A stretch of 17,707 nucleotides of DNA from a bacterium. GTDB taxonomy: Bacteria; Bacillota; Clostridia; Lachnospirales; Lachnospiraceae. Where the stretch lies: positions 1 to 17,707 of the forward strand of contig SFRL01000082.1 of NCBI GenBank assembly GCA_004562765.1. Direction: 5' to 3'. Under the pieces are notes generated by a model. That model made no database searches and was not told the origin of the DNA. It saw nothing but the letters and a program-made list of their open reading frames with translations. Shown here piece after piece: positions 9,201 to 15,285 of this stretch; the first letter of the stretch is position 1, and each line of letters begins with the position of its first letter. Both the position numbers and the translations under genes were made by a program.

Positions 9201-11475
9201 CCTCGGTATCAATCACTGCGAAACGGTCATAAACATCTTCCAACGGATCAGTTTTAGCTTCTTCGATAGCCTGTCGTTCCGCTTCTTCCTCCGGGCTGAG
9301 GTAGCGTCCCTTTCGTATCAGACCGTCGATTCTCTGCACCACCTGCGCCCAGGACATCTGCAATTTATCGCAACCGCTCTTGGTGTAAGCAACACCCTTG
9401 GCATCGTGATCCTGACCGCTGTGCGTTGCACCAGAGCAGGCATGGGAATGACCACCGGTTCCGTATTCATGCTTCAGGAAGTCCATCTTTTCCTTGGCAG
9501 AATGATTCTCCTGCCAGTAGTTATAAATACGGGCTTTACCACCGGAAAAGCCGCTTCCACGGGTCAAGTCTGCATTGACTTCATCATCCGTAATGAACTG
9601 GCGGACAAGGGGCATCTGCATCATATCGGTCTGATACTCACGCAAAGGCATATTCAACTCATACAGCTGTTTCTGAATGAGATTCAGCTTGTGATAGTGA
9701 AAACGAAGCAGATCGGGATTTTCCGCAAGGGTTTTTCTAAATTCCGAATACTGCTGTACCAAGGTTGCGTGGAAACGAGGGTCATCCAACTTTTCAGCCA
9801 AGTCTGCGGTTTCGTCAGGGAAACCACGAAACGGTTCCTGATGAAGAATTGCCAGATAGTTGCTGGAACGGGCTTCTTCACTCAAATCGTGATAAAGATG
9901 CCACAGGGATTCTGCCAACTTCTGACGCTCATATCCGGATGCTTCTACCAGTTCCACATTAGTTGCGAACCGACCATTTTCAAGCAGTTCTCCAATGCGC
10001 TCGGCAACCGTTTCCCAAGAAACGATCTGCGCTCTGGGGCTGTCAATGGCAGAGGAACCTTTGGCAAGGTGGATACCGTCCTCGGCATACCACGCACAGA
10101 TATTCCCGCTATCTTCTTTCAGACCATAGCCGCCGTGATAGACCTGCTTTAAGGTCTGAACGATTTCTTCCAACGGCTTCTGCTTCATATATTCCAGCGC
10201 TACGACTTTTCGGGCTTCATCGGTATTGCTACCAAGCAGAAGGAAGTGGTCGATTTCTTCCTGGGCAAAAGAAAAAGCAGAGGGCGTAAAGCTCTCTGCT
10301 CGGTCGATAAAACTGATTTGTTCATTTTCGGAGAGGAAAAGGTTCAGACTCAGCTGTTGATAAGCTCCGTCATCACGACTTCCTCCGCCTGTGCTTTCAG
10401 GCTGTTCATGTGCTGCACCCACGCCATCTGCTGCGTTTCCTTGTCCGGTGCGGGGCTGTCCTTCAGGTACTGCTCCATCAGAAACTCCACTCTGGCTTTC
10501 GCTGTTTCCTCGATCTCCCACAGGTGCGGGAACAGGCTCTCCGTCAGAATCATGTCGTTCAGGAGCATCGGATTGTTCTGTTCCAAAAATGCTCGACGCA
10601 TCCTGCCGTACTTGCCCAGAGGTTTCTCTCCCTCGTTCTCCAACTGAAGGTTCGGAATCTGATAATCTCCGGCCTGTCTGTAAGTCATCTCGCTCATAAT
10701 CTGTACTCCTTTCGGTAGCTTTAATCTGCTCATGTTCTCCAATCGCTTTTTCGATTTCCTGAAACATCCTTGTGCTGATGGCATTCACCGCAGTACCAAG
10801 GGCATTTACCGTCTGTCTGGTGTTAAAATCAAACACCTTCTGGAAATCCTCATGCTCGAAGTAGTTGTCGGGACTTTCCACGAACCGGCAATACATCGTA
10901 TAGGATACGCTGTTTGCCACCGCATTTTTGAAAGCTACTTCGATGTTGAGTTCATCATACTCCTCAAGGAAGCTGTTGGCAACGATGTCGAGGAACTGCT
11001 TTTTGTAATCGTCCCAATACTCAGCCGCCAGTGCGGATGCAATATCTTCAAGCTGTGCTTCCAGTACCCCGTCAGCGGCAACACCGAAGGTACGCTCCAT
11101 CGCTTCCATGACATAGGAGCGGTTTTCAGGCGTCACCTCCCACGGTTTCAGTTCCGGGGAAGAACGGCGAACGCCGGTATCCGCCACATCAAACACATAG
11201 CGCAGATACGGTTTATCCCTGTTCATCACAAACAGAGCAATGCCGGTAGAGCCACGCTTTACATATCTGCGGTAATTTTCAGCGTTCCAGTCCTCATAGG
11301 GCTTGCAAAAGGTCGCATTGGGGCGCTGAGCATAAATCATCACCTGTTCCGGATAGGTGAACTCATAGTTGCGGGACATCGTTCTCAAAAACGAAGTCCA
11401 GTTATCTGTGTTCGAGGTGATTTTCCCAATCGTTTCTTTTGCTAATCCGGAATAAAATCGCTCTTTTGCGTTCAT
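3286..11475 (-). CDS. Giant methylase-like / SNF2 helicase fusion protein (2,729 aa)
   Basis: ICE polyvalent protein. Residues 1-100 resemble the N-terminus of LtrC/ArdC-like proteins (YPEQVMIYAQRP). Residues about 258-377 are a low-complexity Asp/Gly/Ser/Arg linker. Several LPD-type accessory regions follow, including a His-rich patch near 678 (GTGGHSHACSG). A Rossmann methyltransferase-like domain has ILEPAMGIGNFF (about 1243) and GNVPFGNY (about 1305, in the place of NPPY). A superfamily 2 SNF2 helicase comes next: AHEVGAGKT (about 1918), VDESHAF (about 2078), ATGTPVSNS (about 2132), GAGTNVQ (about 2383) and QRNGRIIRQGN (about 2411). It probably remodels or protects transferred DNA, perhaps against restriction; this is inference. 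The start has GGAGGG 5 nt upstream. The end overlaps mobC. Intact. Confidence 0.93.
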   Translation of the reverse strand: MNAKERFYSGLAKETIGKITSNTDNWTSFLRTMSRNYEFTYPEQVMIYAQRPNATFCKPYEDWNAENYRRYVKRGSTGIALFVMNRDKPYLRYVFDVADTGVRRSSPELKPWEVTPENRSYVMEAMERTFGVAADGVLEAQLEDIASALAAEYWDDYKKQFLDIVANSFLEEYDELNIEVAFKNAVANSVSYTMYCRFVESPDNYFEHEDFQKVFDFNTRQTVNALGTAVNAISTRMFQEIEKAIGEHEQIKATERSTDYERDDLQTGRRLSDSEPSVGERGRETSGQVRQDASSIFGTEQSDAPERHDSDGEPVPAPVGDRGNSESQSGVSDGAVPEGQPRTGQGNAADGVGAAHEQPESTGGGSRDDGAYQQLSLNLFLSENEQISFIDRAESFTPSAFSFAQEEIDHFLLLGSNTDEARKVVALEYMKQKPLEEIVQTLKQVYHGGYGLKEDSGNICAWYAEDGIHLAKGSSAIDSPRAQIVSWETVAERIGELLENGRFATNVELVEASGYERQKLAESLWHLYHDLSEEARSSNYLAILHQEPFRGFPDETADLAEKLDDPRFHATLVQQYSEFRKTLAENPDLLRFHYHKLNLIQKQLYELNMPLREYQTDMMQMPLVRQFITDDEVNADLTRGSGFSGGKARIYNYWQENHSAKEKMDFLKHEYGTGGHSHACSGATHSGQDHDAKGVAYTKSGCDKLQMSWAQVVQRIDGLIRKGRYLSPEEEAERQAIEEAKTDPLEDVYDRFAVIDTEDGEYAIWDNQTDDYYVDPEGVTEYFTDEWLANDYLEEVRQSVAAMESVQPEAPVAEPAEIFRAENRENFERMLSQDERNHAVRVDAQTEEKPVTEDFLGKTEPRDYTPEYQLLDRLRMDCEYFLGAGQHSEKHLWAGNRHAQIAKMRELYEMIPDKPEWLTPEMINSYEERMAPRYLVAAYHHFENGFDDKLDYYTLEEAEKAAQGYVDGTMEDDGFKYDGAAVYDQQEHKCIRIYGDYPDEKAHAQVRASAEPEQQEPEHFIDHFYVAEDIQKRGALDIKEYSSFDDALRAYYALPDTQRKALGAMNTRDLPGSLDFVQCVDGKDTIIQDYAQVDGWQNAEVMDIIAQLEQSITTREIPPVPAVNFHITDDNIGEGGPKQKFARNIAAIETLFKLESENRNATTEEQEILSNYVGWGGLADAFDPDKGNWAKEYQTLKNLLSEDEYAAARASTLNAHYTSPTVIRSIYDAVGQMGFETGNILEPAMGIGNFFGMLPPEMQSSRLYGVELDSITGRIAQKLYPNAEIKVAGFETTDRRDFYDLAVGNVPFGNYKVSDKPYDKLGFSIHNYFFAKALDQVRPGGVVAFVTSRYTMDSKNSDARRYMAQRAELLGAIRLPNDAFKKNAGTEVVSDILFLQKRDHPIDIVPEWVNLDRTEEGHTMNSYFVAHPEMVLGDTVEESTAYGMDITVRPIEGMELSELLKEAVSHIQGTYQAVELPEADKGKEIETIPATPDVKNFSYTVVDGNVYFRENSLMRRVDLNEKAKDRVMGMVELRGIVNELIEYQLEDYPDEMITQKQAELNDAYDAFAAKNGLINNRANGQAFADDSSYYLLCSLENVDEDGNLKSKADMFTKRTIKPERRVTSVDTPSEALAISIGERGKVDLPFMAQLLGTPGEYDAIQAELRGVIFKDPMAPDAVEVGWQTADDYLSGDVRSKLRVAQMAADRDSSFHINVEALQKAQPKDLDASEIDVRLGATWIDADYIQQFMEETFETPYYLRRSIEVKFSELTAEWRINGKSSPNYNDVAAYVTYGTERANAYRILEETLNLKDIRIYDTIEDADGKQKRVLNKKETTLAQQKQQAIKDAFRDWIWRDPHRRETLSTKYNELFNSTRPREYDGSHIRFGGMNPDITLREHQRNAIAHVLYGGNTLLAHEVGAGKTFEMAASAMESKRLGLSQKSLFVVPNHLTLQWANEFLHLYPSAKLLVATKKDFETANRKKFCARIATGDYDAVIIGHSQFEKIPLSAERQERQLREQIDEIEGAIAELKWQRGENFTIKQMEKTRKSLEARLDKLLAADKKDDVITFEQLGVDRLFVDESHAFKNLFLYTKMRNVAGLSTSEAQKSSDMFMKCRYMDELTGGRGVIFATGTPVSNSMTELYTVMRYLQYSTLQQKNLTHFDSWASTFGETTTAIELAPEGTGYRARTRFAKFFNLPELMNMFKEVADIKTSDQLHLPVPEAKFETVVVQPSEYQKDMVASLSERAADVHAGIVDPSVDNMLKITSDGRKLGLDQRLMNTLLPDDPDSKLNACVGNILRIWQDGQADKLTQLVFCDLSTPKNDGTFNVYDDVKTKLIANGVPAEEVAFIHDADTEAKKKDLFAKVRTGQVRVLLGSTQKMGAGTNVQDKLVAVHHLDVGWRPSDMTQRNGRIIRQGNRNKEVQVYQYVTEGTFDAYLYQTLENKQKFISQIMTSKSPVRSCDDVDEQALSYAEIKALCAGNPLIKEKMDLDIDVARLKVLKADHQSQQYRMEDKLLKYFPAEIEKQTGYIHGFEADIKTVEAHPQIADGFCGMEIMGKAYTEKADAGEILLAACKDTKSADPVPLGSYRGFQMELSFDSFRNEFDVTLKGAVSHRVALGTDARGNITRLDNALAGILERLERANEQLNNLYNQQEAAKAEVGKPFPQEAELTAKSQRLAELDAALNMEDSVENRDERSESERPSVLADLKSKAEHIPPAKYSETREEVL

Positions 11476-11493
11476 TGTATCCCTCCAATCCTA

Positions 11494-11700
11494 TCAATCC
11501 GGATAAAGGTTCAGCTTCTCAAAGGCGGCATCGTCCATGGCTGAAACTTTACGGAGAACCGAGTCTGCCAAAGCAAAAAGCTCTGACTCGTCCTCCGAAA
11601 GCTGTTCCTTCATCAGTGTCAGTGCTTCACACAGCCCTGACCTTGTGCCAGGGCTGTAAAGCATCATCATGTTCCGCTCATCCTGTGTGAAATCCATCAT
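11494..11700 (-). CDS. Transposon-transfer assisting protein (TTRAP family)
   Basis: A 68-residue acidic, helical protein (MMDFTQDERNMMMLY at the start, ALADSVLRKVSAMDD later). Size, sequence and place immediately before the giant helicase match the TTRAP family (PF14203), a small protein of conjugative transposons whose exact role is not known. The start overlaps the stop of the YodL/DUF4316 gene as ATGA, with GGGAG upstream, so translation is probably coupled. ATG 11700 and ATG 11697 are both possible starts. Confidence 0.82.
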   Translation of the reverse strand: MMDFTQDERNMMMLYSPGTRSGLCEALTLMKEQLSEDESELFALADSVLRKVSAMDDAAFEKLNLYPD

Positions 11701-12293
11701 TCAATCTCCCTTTCCGGGTGGCTCTTGGGCGGCTTATGGGAAACATCCGGCACGGGCTTTTCCTTTAACTGCTCCAACACCGAAGGACGTTCCTCTAATC
11801 CGGACGCTTTTCCGTTATTGATGATACCGTCAATCATCCCATAATCATCTTCCATTGCCATCTCTGCGTTTTTCAGGTAGTTTTCGGACTTCATAAAGTT
11901 TTCCAGCTTCTGAAACCCAACAGAATCTACATAGTGAAAGGATACCTCACCGACTACCTTTAAGGCTACGATGTCGCTGACCGACATACTGTGACCACGG
12001 AAATCATCCGGGTGGTCAATATTGAACTTTACATACAAATCTTCCAGCTGCCGATTCACATCCTCGGACATAGAAATGGAGCCATGATAGACCACCTCGT
12101 AACGGTCAATCTCAGGCTCCATTTCTTTCTTCTGAAGGTAGCTGTAATTTGCAAACATGAGCGGGATATTATCGTCTACATCTTCCCGCAGCTGAAGAAT
12201 CGCATAGGAATCCGTGGGGCTTTCCAGAAAAGCAACCATTCTGTCATCCGGGGTGGTATTTCCGTGAACATCATCCCATTTTTCGTTTTTCAT
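11697..12293 (-). CDS. YodL / DUF4316 domain protein
   Basis: A 198-residue ICE protein of unknown biochemical function. A YodL-type domain is recognised by KFNIDHPDDFRGHSMSVSD (residues 89-107) and FHYVDSVGF (119-127). DUF4316 follows with the typical EDDYGMIDGIINNG (148-161). The tail carries RPSVLEQLK (169-177) and ends in a Pro/Lys-rich stretch. I chose ATG 12293 (MKNEKWDD), which has AAGGAGG 8 nt upstream; the longer frame to 12395 overlaps the preceding gene and has no matching ribosome site. It overlaps TTRAP at its end. Intact. Confidence 0.85.
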   Translation of the reverse strand: MKNEKWDDVHGNTTPDDRMVAFLESPTDSYAILQLREDVDDNIPLMFANYSYLQKKEMEPEIDRYEVVYHGSISMSEDVNRQLEDLYVKFNIDHPDDFRGHSMSVSDIVALKVVGEVSFHYVDSVGFQKLENFMKSENYLKNAEMAMEDDYGMIDGIINNGKASGLEERPSVLEQLKEKPVPDVSHKPPKSHPEREIE

Positions 12294-12306
12294 ATCCGTG
12301 TCCTCC

Positions 12307-13032
12307 TTATCGTTCAGGCTCTTTGCGTTTGGGAGAGGGACTGGCAGGCGCAGCTTTTTCTGCGGCCTGTGCCAGTTTTTCCATGACCGACTCACGCTTC
12401 GGAGAGTCGAGCTTATCCAGCTGACTTTTCAGCACTTTGGCAACCTCAACCGCAGTTTCCTCACGGGCTTCTTCAATGGCTGTATTCAGGAACTCACGAT
12501 ACGGAGCCGTATTACCAGCGGCAAGATCTGCCTTGATTTCTTGGATATGCGCCTGCACATCATCGACCTGATCCATATATTCATAGGGGTCGAAGTTCTC
12601 TGCAAAACGGTCGAGCTTAAAAGCAAGCTCAGCGATAGGGTCATTGACCACCACCGCCTGTCTGCCGACTTCAAAAGCCTGCTCCATGACATCCTCATAG
12701 AACATTGCCCGCAGTTCCCGGCGCTCCAGCCCGAAGGATTCCAGAATATCCCGGCGGACTTCGAGCATGGACAGTTCAGGGTTATCAACCTGACCGCCAT
12801 CAATCTCGTTGTAGTTTTCATCCAACAGGGTGTAGTCGTAACCATCTTCGCAGGTCTGCACCGCAAGGATTCTATCCTTTCCGACCTTCCATGCGGCTTC
12901 ATCGCCCATAATCTCAGGCTCCGGCATATAGCTTGCGCCGTTGCGCTCCATAATTTCTGCAAACTGGCAGATATGAAACACATTGTATCCGATCTGCGTA
13001 TGATACTCGTCAATGAAGGTGCAGGGCTTCAC
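12307..13032 (-). CDS. ICE conserved protein (FIDEYHTQI family), main fragment after frame break
   Basis: About 240 residues, from KPCTFIDEYHTQIGYNVFH and CQFAEIMERNG, through GDEAAWKVGKDRILAVQTCE and ELAFKLDRFAENFDPYEYMDQVDD, to a Lys/Pro-rich tail that includes RESVMEKLA. I recognise it as a conserved ICE protein, possibly of LPD28 type (from memory, uncertain), with no known activity. The GTG at 13032 is unlikely to be the true start: the family N-terminus is encoded in another frame at 13029-13085. Translation of this part would need a frameshift or internal start. Its stop codon adjoins the ribosome site of the next gene. Confidence 0.75.
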   Translation of the reverse strand: MKPCTFIDEYHTQIGYNVFHICQFAEIMERNGASYMPEPEIMGDEAAWKVGKDRILAVQTCEDGYDYTLLDENYNEIDGGQVDNPELSMLEVRRDILESFGLERRELRAMFYEDVMEQAFEVGRQAVVVNDPIAELAFKLDRFAENFDPYEYMDQVDDVQAHIQEIKADLAAGNTAPYREFLNTAIEEAREETAVEVAKVLKSQLDKLDSPKRESVMEKLAQAAEKAAPASPSPKRKEPER

Positions 13033-13085
13033 AACCTGTCGATAAATCGGATTTCCTTACCATCCGGGTTGTACTCATTTGTCAT
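13029..13085 (-). pseudogene. N-terminal fragment of the broken FIDEYHTQI-family gene
   Basis: An 18-codon frame, MTNEYNPDGKEIRFIDRL then TGA. The ATG overlaps the topB stop codon as ATGA, the usual junction in this operon, and the peptide MTNEYNPDGKEIRFID is what I expect at the start of the family. The frame stops at 13029-13031 and the homologous sequence resumes in the -1 frame as VVKPC. From memory of homologs, residues between FID and VVKPC are missing, which suggests a short deletion of length 3n+1. Confidence 0.65.
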
Positions 13086-14179
13086 TTGCGCTTTCCTCCA
13101 TTTTCAAATTCCATACTGAACTTCGTTTTGCCATCATCTGATACCTCCATAAAGACGGTGGCATCAAAGGTGTTGCCCGTTCTTTCGGACTTGCAATTCT
13201 TGAGCTTTACCTTGCCGGAACCAAGCAATTTCTGCGCCGTGGCAGAAGTCATGCTCTTGCCGATGCTCGCAAAGTAGCGATTGTTTTTCCAGAGGGCAAA
13301 TTTGCAAGCTCTGTTGGAACAGAAAAATGCCTTGGCTTTGTCCTCTACAGCACTGCCGCAGAGCGGGCATTTGCCGATAGAATTGGCTTCTTTCGACATC
13401 ATAACCTCGGAATCACGGATTACTTCATAGTTCTGAATCAGACCGGCAATCACATCTTTGATCTCGTCCATAAAGTCCTCGCTGGCATATTCGCCTTTCT
13501 CAATGAGCAACAATTTTTCTTCCCAATCCGCCGTCATGGATGGGGACTGAATCTGTTCCGGCATGACTGTTACCAGAGCCGTACCCTTGTGGGTCGGAAT
13601 CAGGTGTTTGGTTTTCTTATCACCCTTACGCTCCAGAAAACCGATGCGAACCAGCTTCTCAATGATACCGGCACGGGTCGCAGGCGTTCCCAAACCTTTG
13701 CGCTCCACCTCATCAGGCATTTCGTCCGCACCGGCAGTTTCCATAGCAGAAAGCAGAGTATCCTCGGTAAAGTGTTTAGGGGGAGATGTTTTCCCTTCCT
13801 TGATTTCCGTGCCGCTGACGGTCATTTCGTCACCAACGGAAACAGAAGGGAGTGTCTGCACGTTTTCGTCGGATTTTGTCGAATCATTTTTCTGAACCAG
13901 AGCTTTCCATCCATCCTGCACAACAGTTTTGCCTTTGGTGGAAAACACGGTACCGCCACAGTCCAGCTCAATAACTGTCTCTGCGTATCGGTGCGGATCG
14001 CCAACAGCTACGCACAACCGATTCGAGATCAGTTGCAAAATTGCAAGTTCACCCTTGGGAAGTTCGCTCAGATTGCATTTCTGCAATTCTCTGGTCGGAA
14101 TGATGGCATGGTGATCTGTGACCTTTTTGTTATTCACAACCTGCTCTGCATGAACTGGTATGTTATCCACATCCTCCAC
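13082..14179 (-). CDS. topB: DNA topoisomerase III, C-terminal fragment
   Basis: The larger part of a type IA topoisomerase, in the -1 frame relative to the N-terminal part. Homologous sequence begins upstream of the annotated GTG, near 14203 (KLAFHTFPVEDVD), and continues with NNKKVTDHHAIIPT, KHFTEDTLLSAMETAG and RKGLGTPATRAGIIEKL. A C-terminal topoisomerase zinc finger follows (CPLCGS ... FFCSNRACKFALW). No good ribosome site precedes GTG 14179, so it probably is not a real start. The fragment lacks the Toprim domain and catalytic tyrosine and cannot act alone. Its stop overlaps the next gene's ATG. Confidence 0.88.
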   Translation of the reverse strand: MEDVDNIPVHAEQVVNNKKVTDHHAIIPTRELQKCNLSELPKGELAILQLISNRLCVAVGDPHRYAETVIELDCGGTVFSTKGKTVVQDGWKALVQKNDSTKSDENVQTLPSVSVGDEMTVSGTEIKEGKTSPPKHFTEDTLLSAMETAGADEMPDEVERKGLGTPATRAGIIEKLVRIGFLERKGDKKTKHLIPTHKGTALVTVMPEQIQSPSMTADWEEKLLLIEKGEYASEDFMDEIKDVIAGLIQNYEVIRDSEVMMSKEANSIGKCPLCGSAVEDKAKAFFCSNRACKFALWKNNRYFASIGKSMTSATAQKLLGSGKVKLKNCKSERTGNTFDATVFMEVSDDGKTKFSMEFENGGKRK

Positions 14180-14202
14180 GGGGAATGTGTGGAAAGCCAG
14201 CT

Positions 14203-15108
14203 TTACGTACGGGGATAAGTGACCAGTTTCTTTTCATAGAGGTTCTGCGTGTAGTCCAAGGTCTGCTGTGCCGTGTAGCCAAGCACACGGTTGGCTTCTC
14301 TCTGTAAACTGGTCAGGTCATAGAGCGCAGGCGGCTTTTCTGTTTTCTCCTTACATTCAGCTTTCTGAACGATTGCCACCGAACAGCTTTGTTTGACAGC
14401 TTCGGCTGCTGCCTTGGTTTTGAAGCGTTCGCTTGCAGCCGTAAAACCATCCAATCCAATCTGAACTGTGTAGAACAGTTCAGGCTTGAATGCGGAAATG
14501 GCAGCTTCTCGCATAACAGCCATAGCAAGGGTAGGGGTCATAACACGACCAACATTCAGGGTCTGCCCGTAAAGGGTCGAAAAAAGTCGAGTAGCGTTAA
14601 TACCAACAATCCAGTCGGCTCGTTCTCGACACAGTGCTGCTTCATACAAAGCATCATATTCCGTTCCAGACCTGAGATTTTCAAAGCCCTCCTTGATTGC
14701 TACATCTTCCATCGAGGAAATCCAAAGCCGCTCAAACGGCTTTCTGCACCCGGCTTTGTGGTACACCAACCGAAAGATCAGCTCGCCCTCACGACCGGCA
14801 TCTGTTGCACACACAAGACTCGCAACATCTTCTCTGGCCATGAGCTTTTTCAGAATCCCAAACTGTTTTTTCGTACCGGCAGAAACCTCATACTGCCAGT
14901 CCATCGGGAAGATAGGAAGGTCTGCATAAGCCCATTTGCTGTACTTCGCATCATAGACTTCCGGCTGTGCCAGCTCCACCAAATGCCCTACACACCAGCT
15001 GACCACATATCCGTTTCCCTCTAAGTAGCCATCCTCACGCTTGGCAGCACCTAACACTTTGGCAATACTCTGTGCAACCGAAGGCTTTTCAGCCAAAACT
15101 AATTTCAT
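14203..15108 (-). CDS. topB: DNA topoisomerase III, N-terminal fragment
   Basis: 301 residues of a type IA topoisomerase: Toprim start MKLVLAEKPSVAQSIAKVLG, the acidic motif ATDAGREGELIF, WIVGINATRLFS, LNVGRVMTPTLAMAV and LGYTAQQTLDYTQNLYEKK. It ends at VTYPRT followed by TAA; the Tyr (298) is the family's catalytic residue, normally followed by Asp-Ser. The enzyme would break and rejoin single strands of transferred DNA. ATG 15108 is preferred over ATG 15114 because GGAG is then 9 nt upstream. The break directly after the active site, with part of the following segment apparently gone, predicts no activity unless the frame is restored. Confidence 0.88.
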   Translation of the reverse strand: MKLVLAEKPSVAQSIAKVLGAAKREDGYLEGNGYVVSWCVGHLVELAQPEVYDAKYSKWAYADLPIFPMDWQYEVSAGTKKQFGILKKLMAREDVASLVCATDAGREGELIFRLVYHKAGCRKPFERLWISSMEDVAIKEGFENLRSGTEYDALYEAALCRERADWIVGINATRLFSTLYGQTLNVGRVMTPTLAMAVMREAAISAFKPELFYTVQIGLDGFTAASERFKTKAAAEAVKQSCSVAIVQKAECKEKTEKPPALYDLTSLQREANRVLGYTAQQTLDYTQNLYEKKLVTYPRT

Positions 15109-15123
15109 TTGCATCTGCTCCTT

Positions 15124-15231
15124 TCACAAAAAAATAAGCAGCCACACACCGTAGTGCATGACTGCTATGTAAAAAGTTCGGAAAGGATTTTTGCAACCTG
15201 ATACAATTTTCTGTTCTACAATCTCCGTCAT
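15124..15231 (-). CDS. Candidate 35-residue leader peptide before topB
   Basis: The frame begins ATGACGGAGATTGTAG (MTEIVEQK...), ends ...HYGVWLLIFL, and runs through the terminator hairpin at 15137-15166, stopping 15 nt before the topB start. The C-terminal half is hydrophobic and could cross the membrane. The upstream ribosome site is poor (GGAG about 11 nt away) and lies in the hairpin of the ATPase terminator. It may be a real small protein, a leader peptide controlling topB, or chance. Confidence 0.3.
   Translation of the reverse strand: MTEIVEQKIVSGCKNPFRTFYIAVMHYGVWLLIFL
15128..15166 (-). terminator. Intrinsic terminator / attenuator directly before topB
   Basis: The - strand stem of 13 bp has arms AGCAGTCATGCAC and GTGTGTGGCTGCT (three G-U pairs) around loop TACG, followed by TATTTTTTT. 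It ends 19 nt before the topB start, with the topB ribosome site just after it. It is too close to topB to serve only the upstream gene, so an attenuator is plausible. Confidence 0.75.
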
Positions 15232-15236
15232 AATAA

Positions 15237-15277
15237 AAATATCTCCATCATTTCAAAAGAGAATGACGGAGATATTT
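15237..15277 (-). terminator. Intrinsic terminator of the ATPase gene
   Basis: The - strand arms AAATATCTCCGTCATT (15262-15277) and AATGATGGAGATATTT (15237-15252) form a 16-bp stem with one G-U pair, followed by TTATT. It starts 8 nt after the ATPase stop codon. The 5' arm can pair equally well with a second copy of the 3' arm at 15221-15231. Confidence 0.8.
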
Positions 15278-15285
15278 CACCTTGC

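Noticed and set aside
10340..10700. Low-complexity Gly/Ser/Asp/Arg/Gln-rich stretch as a tandem repeat or CRISPR-like array
   Set aside because: It is a coding linker within the helicase protein, without regular repeat units or spacers.
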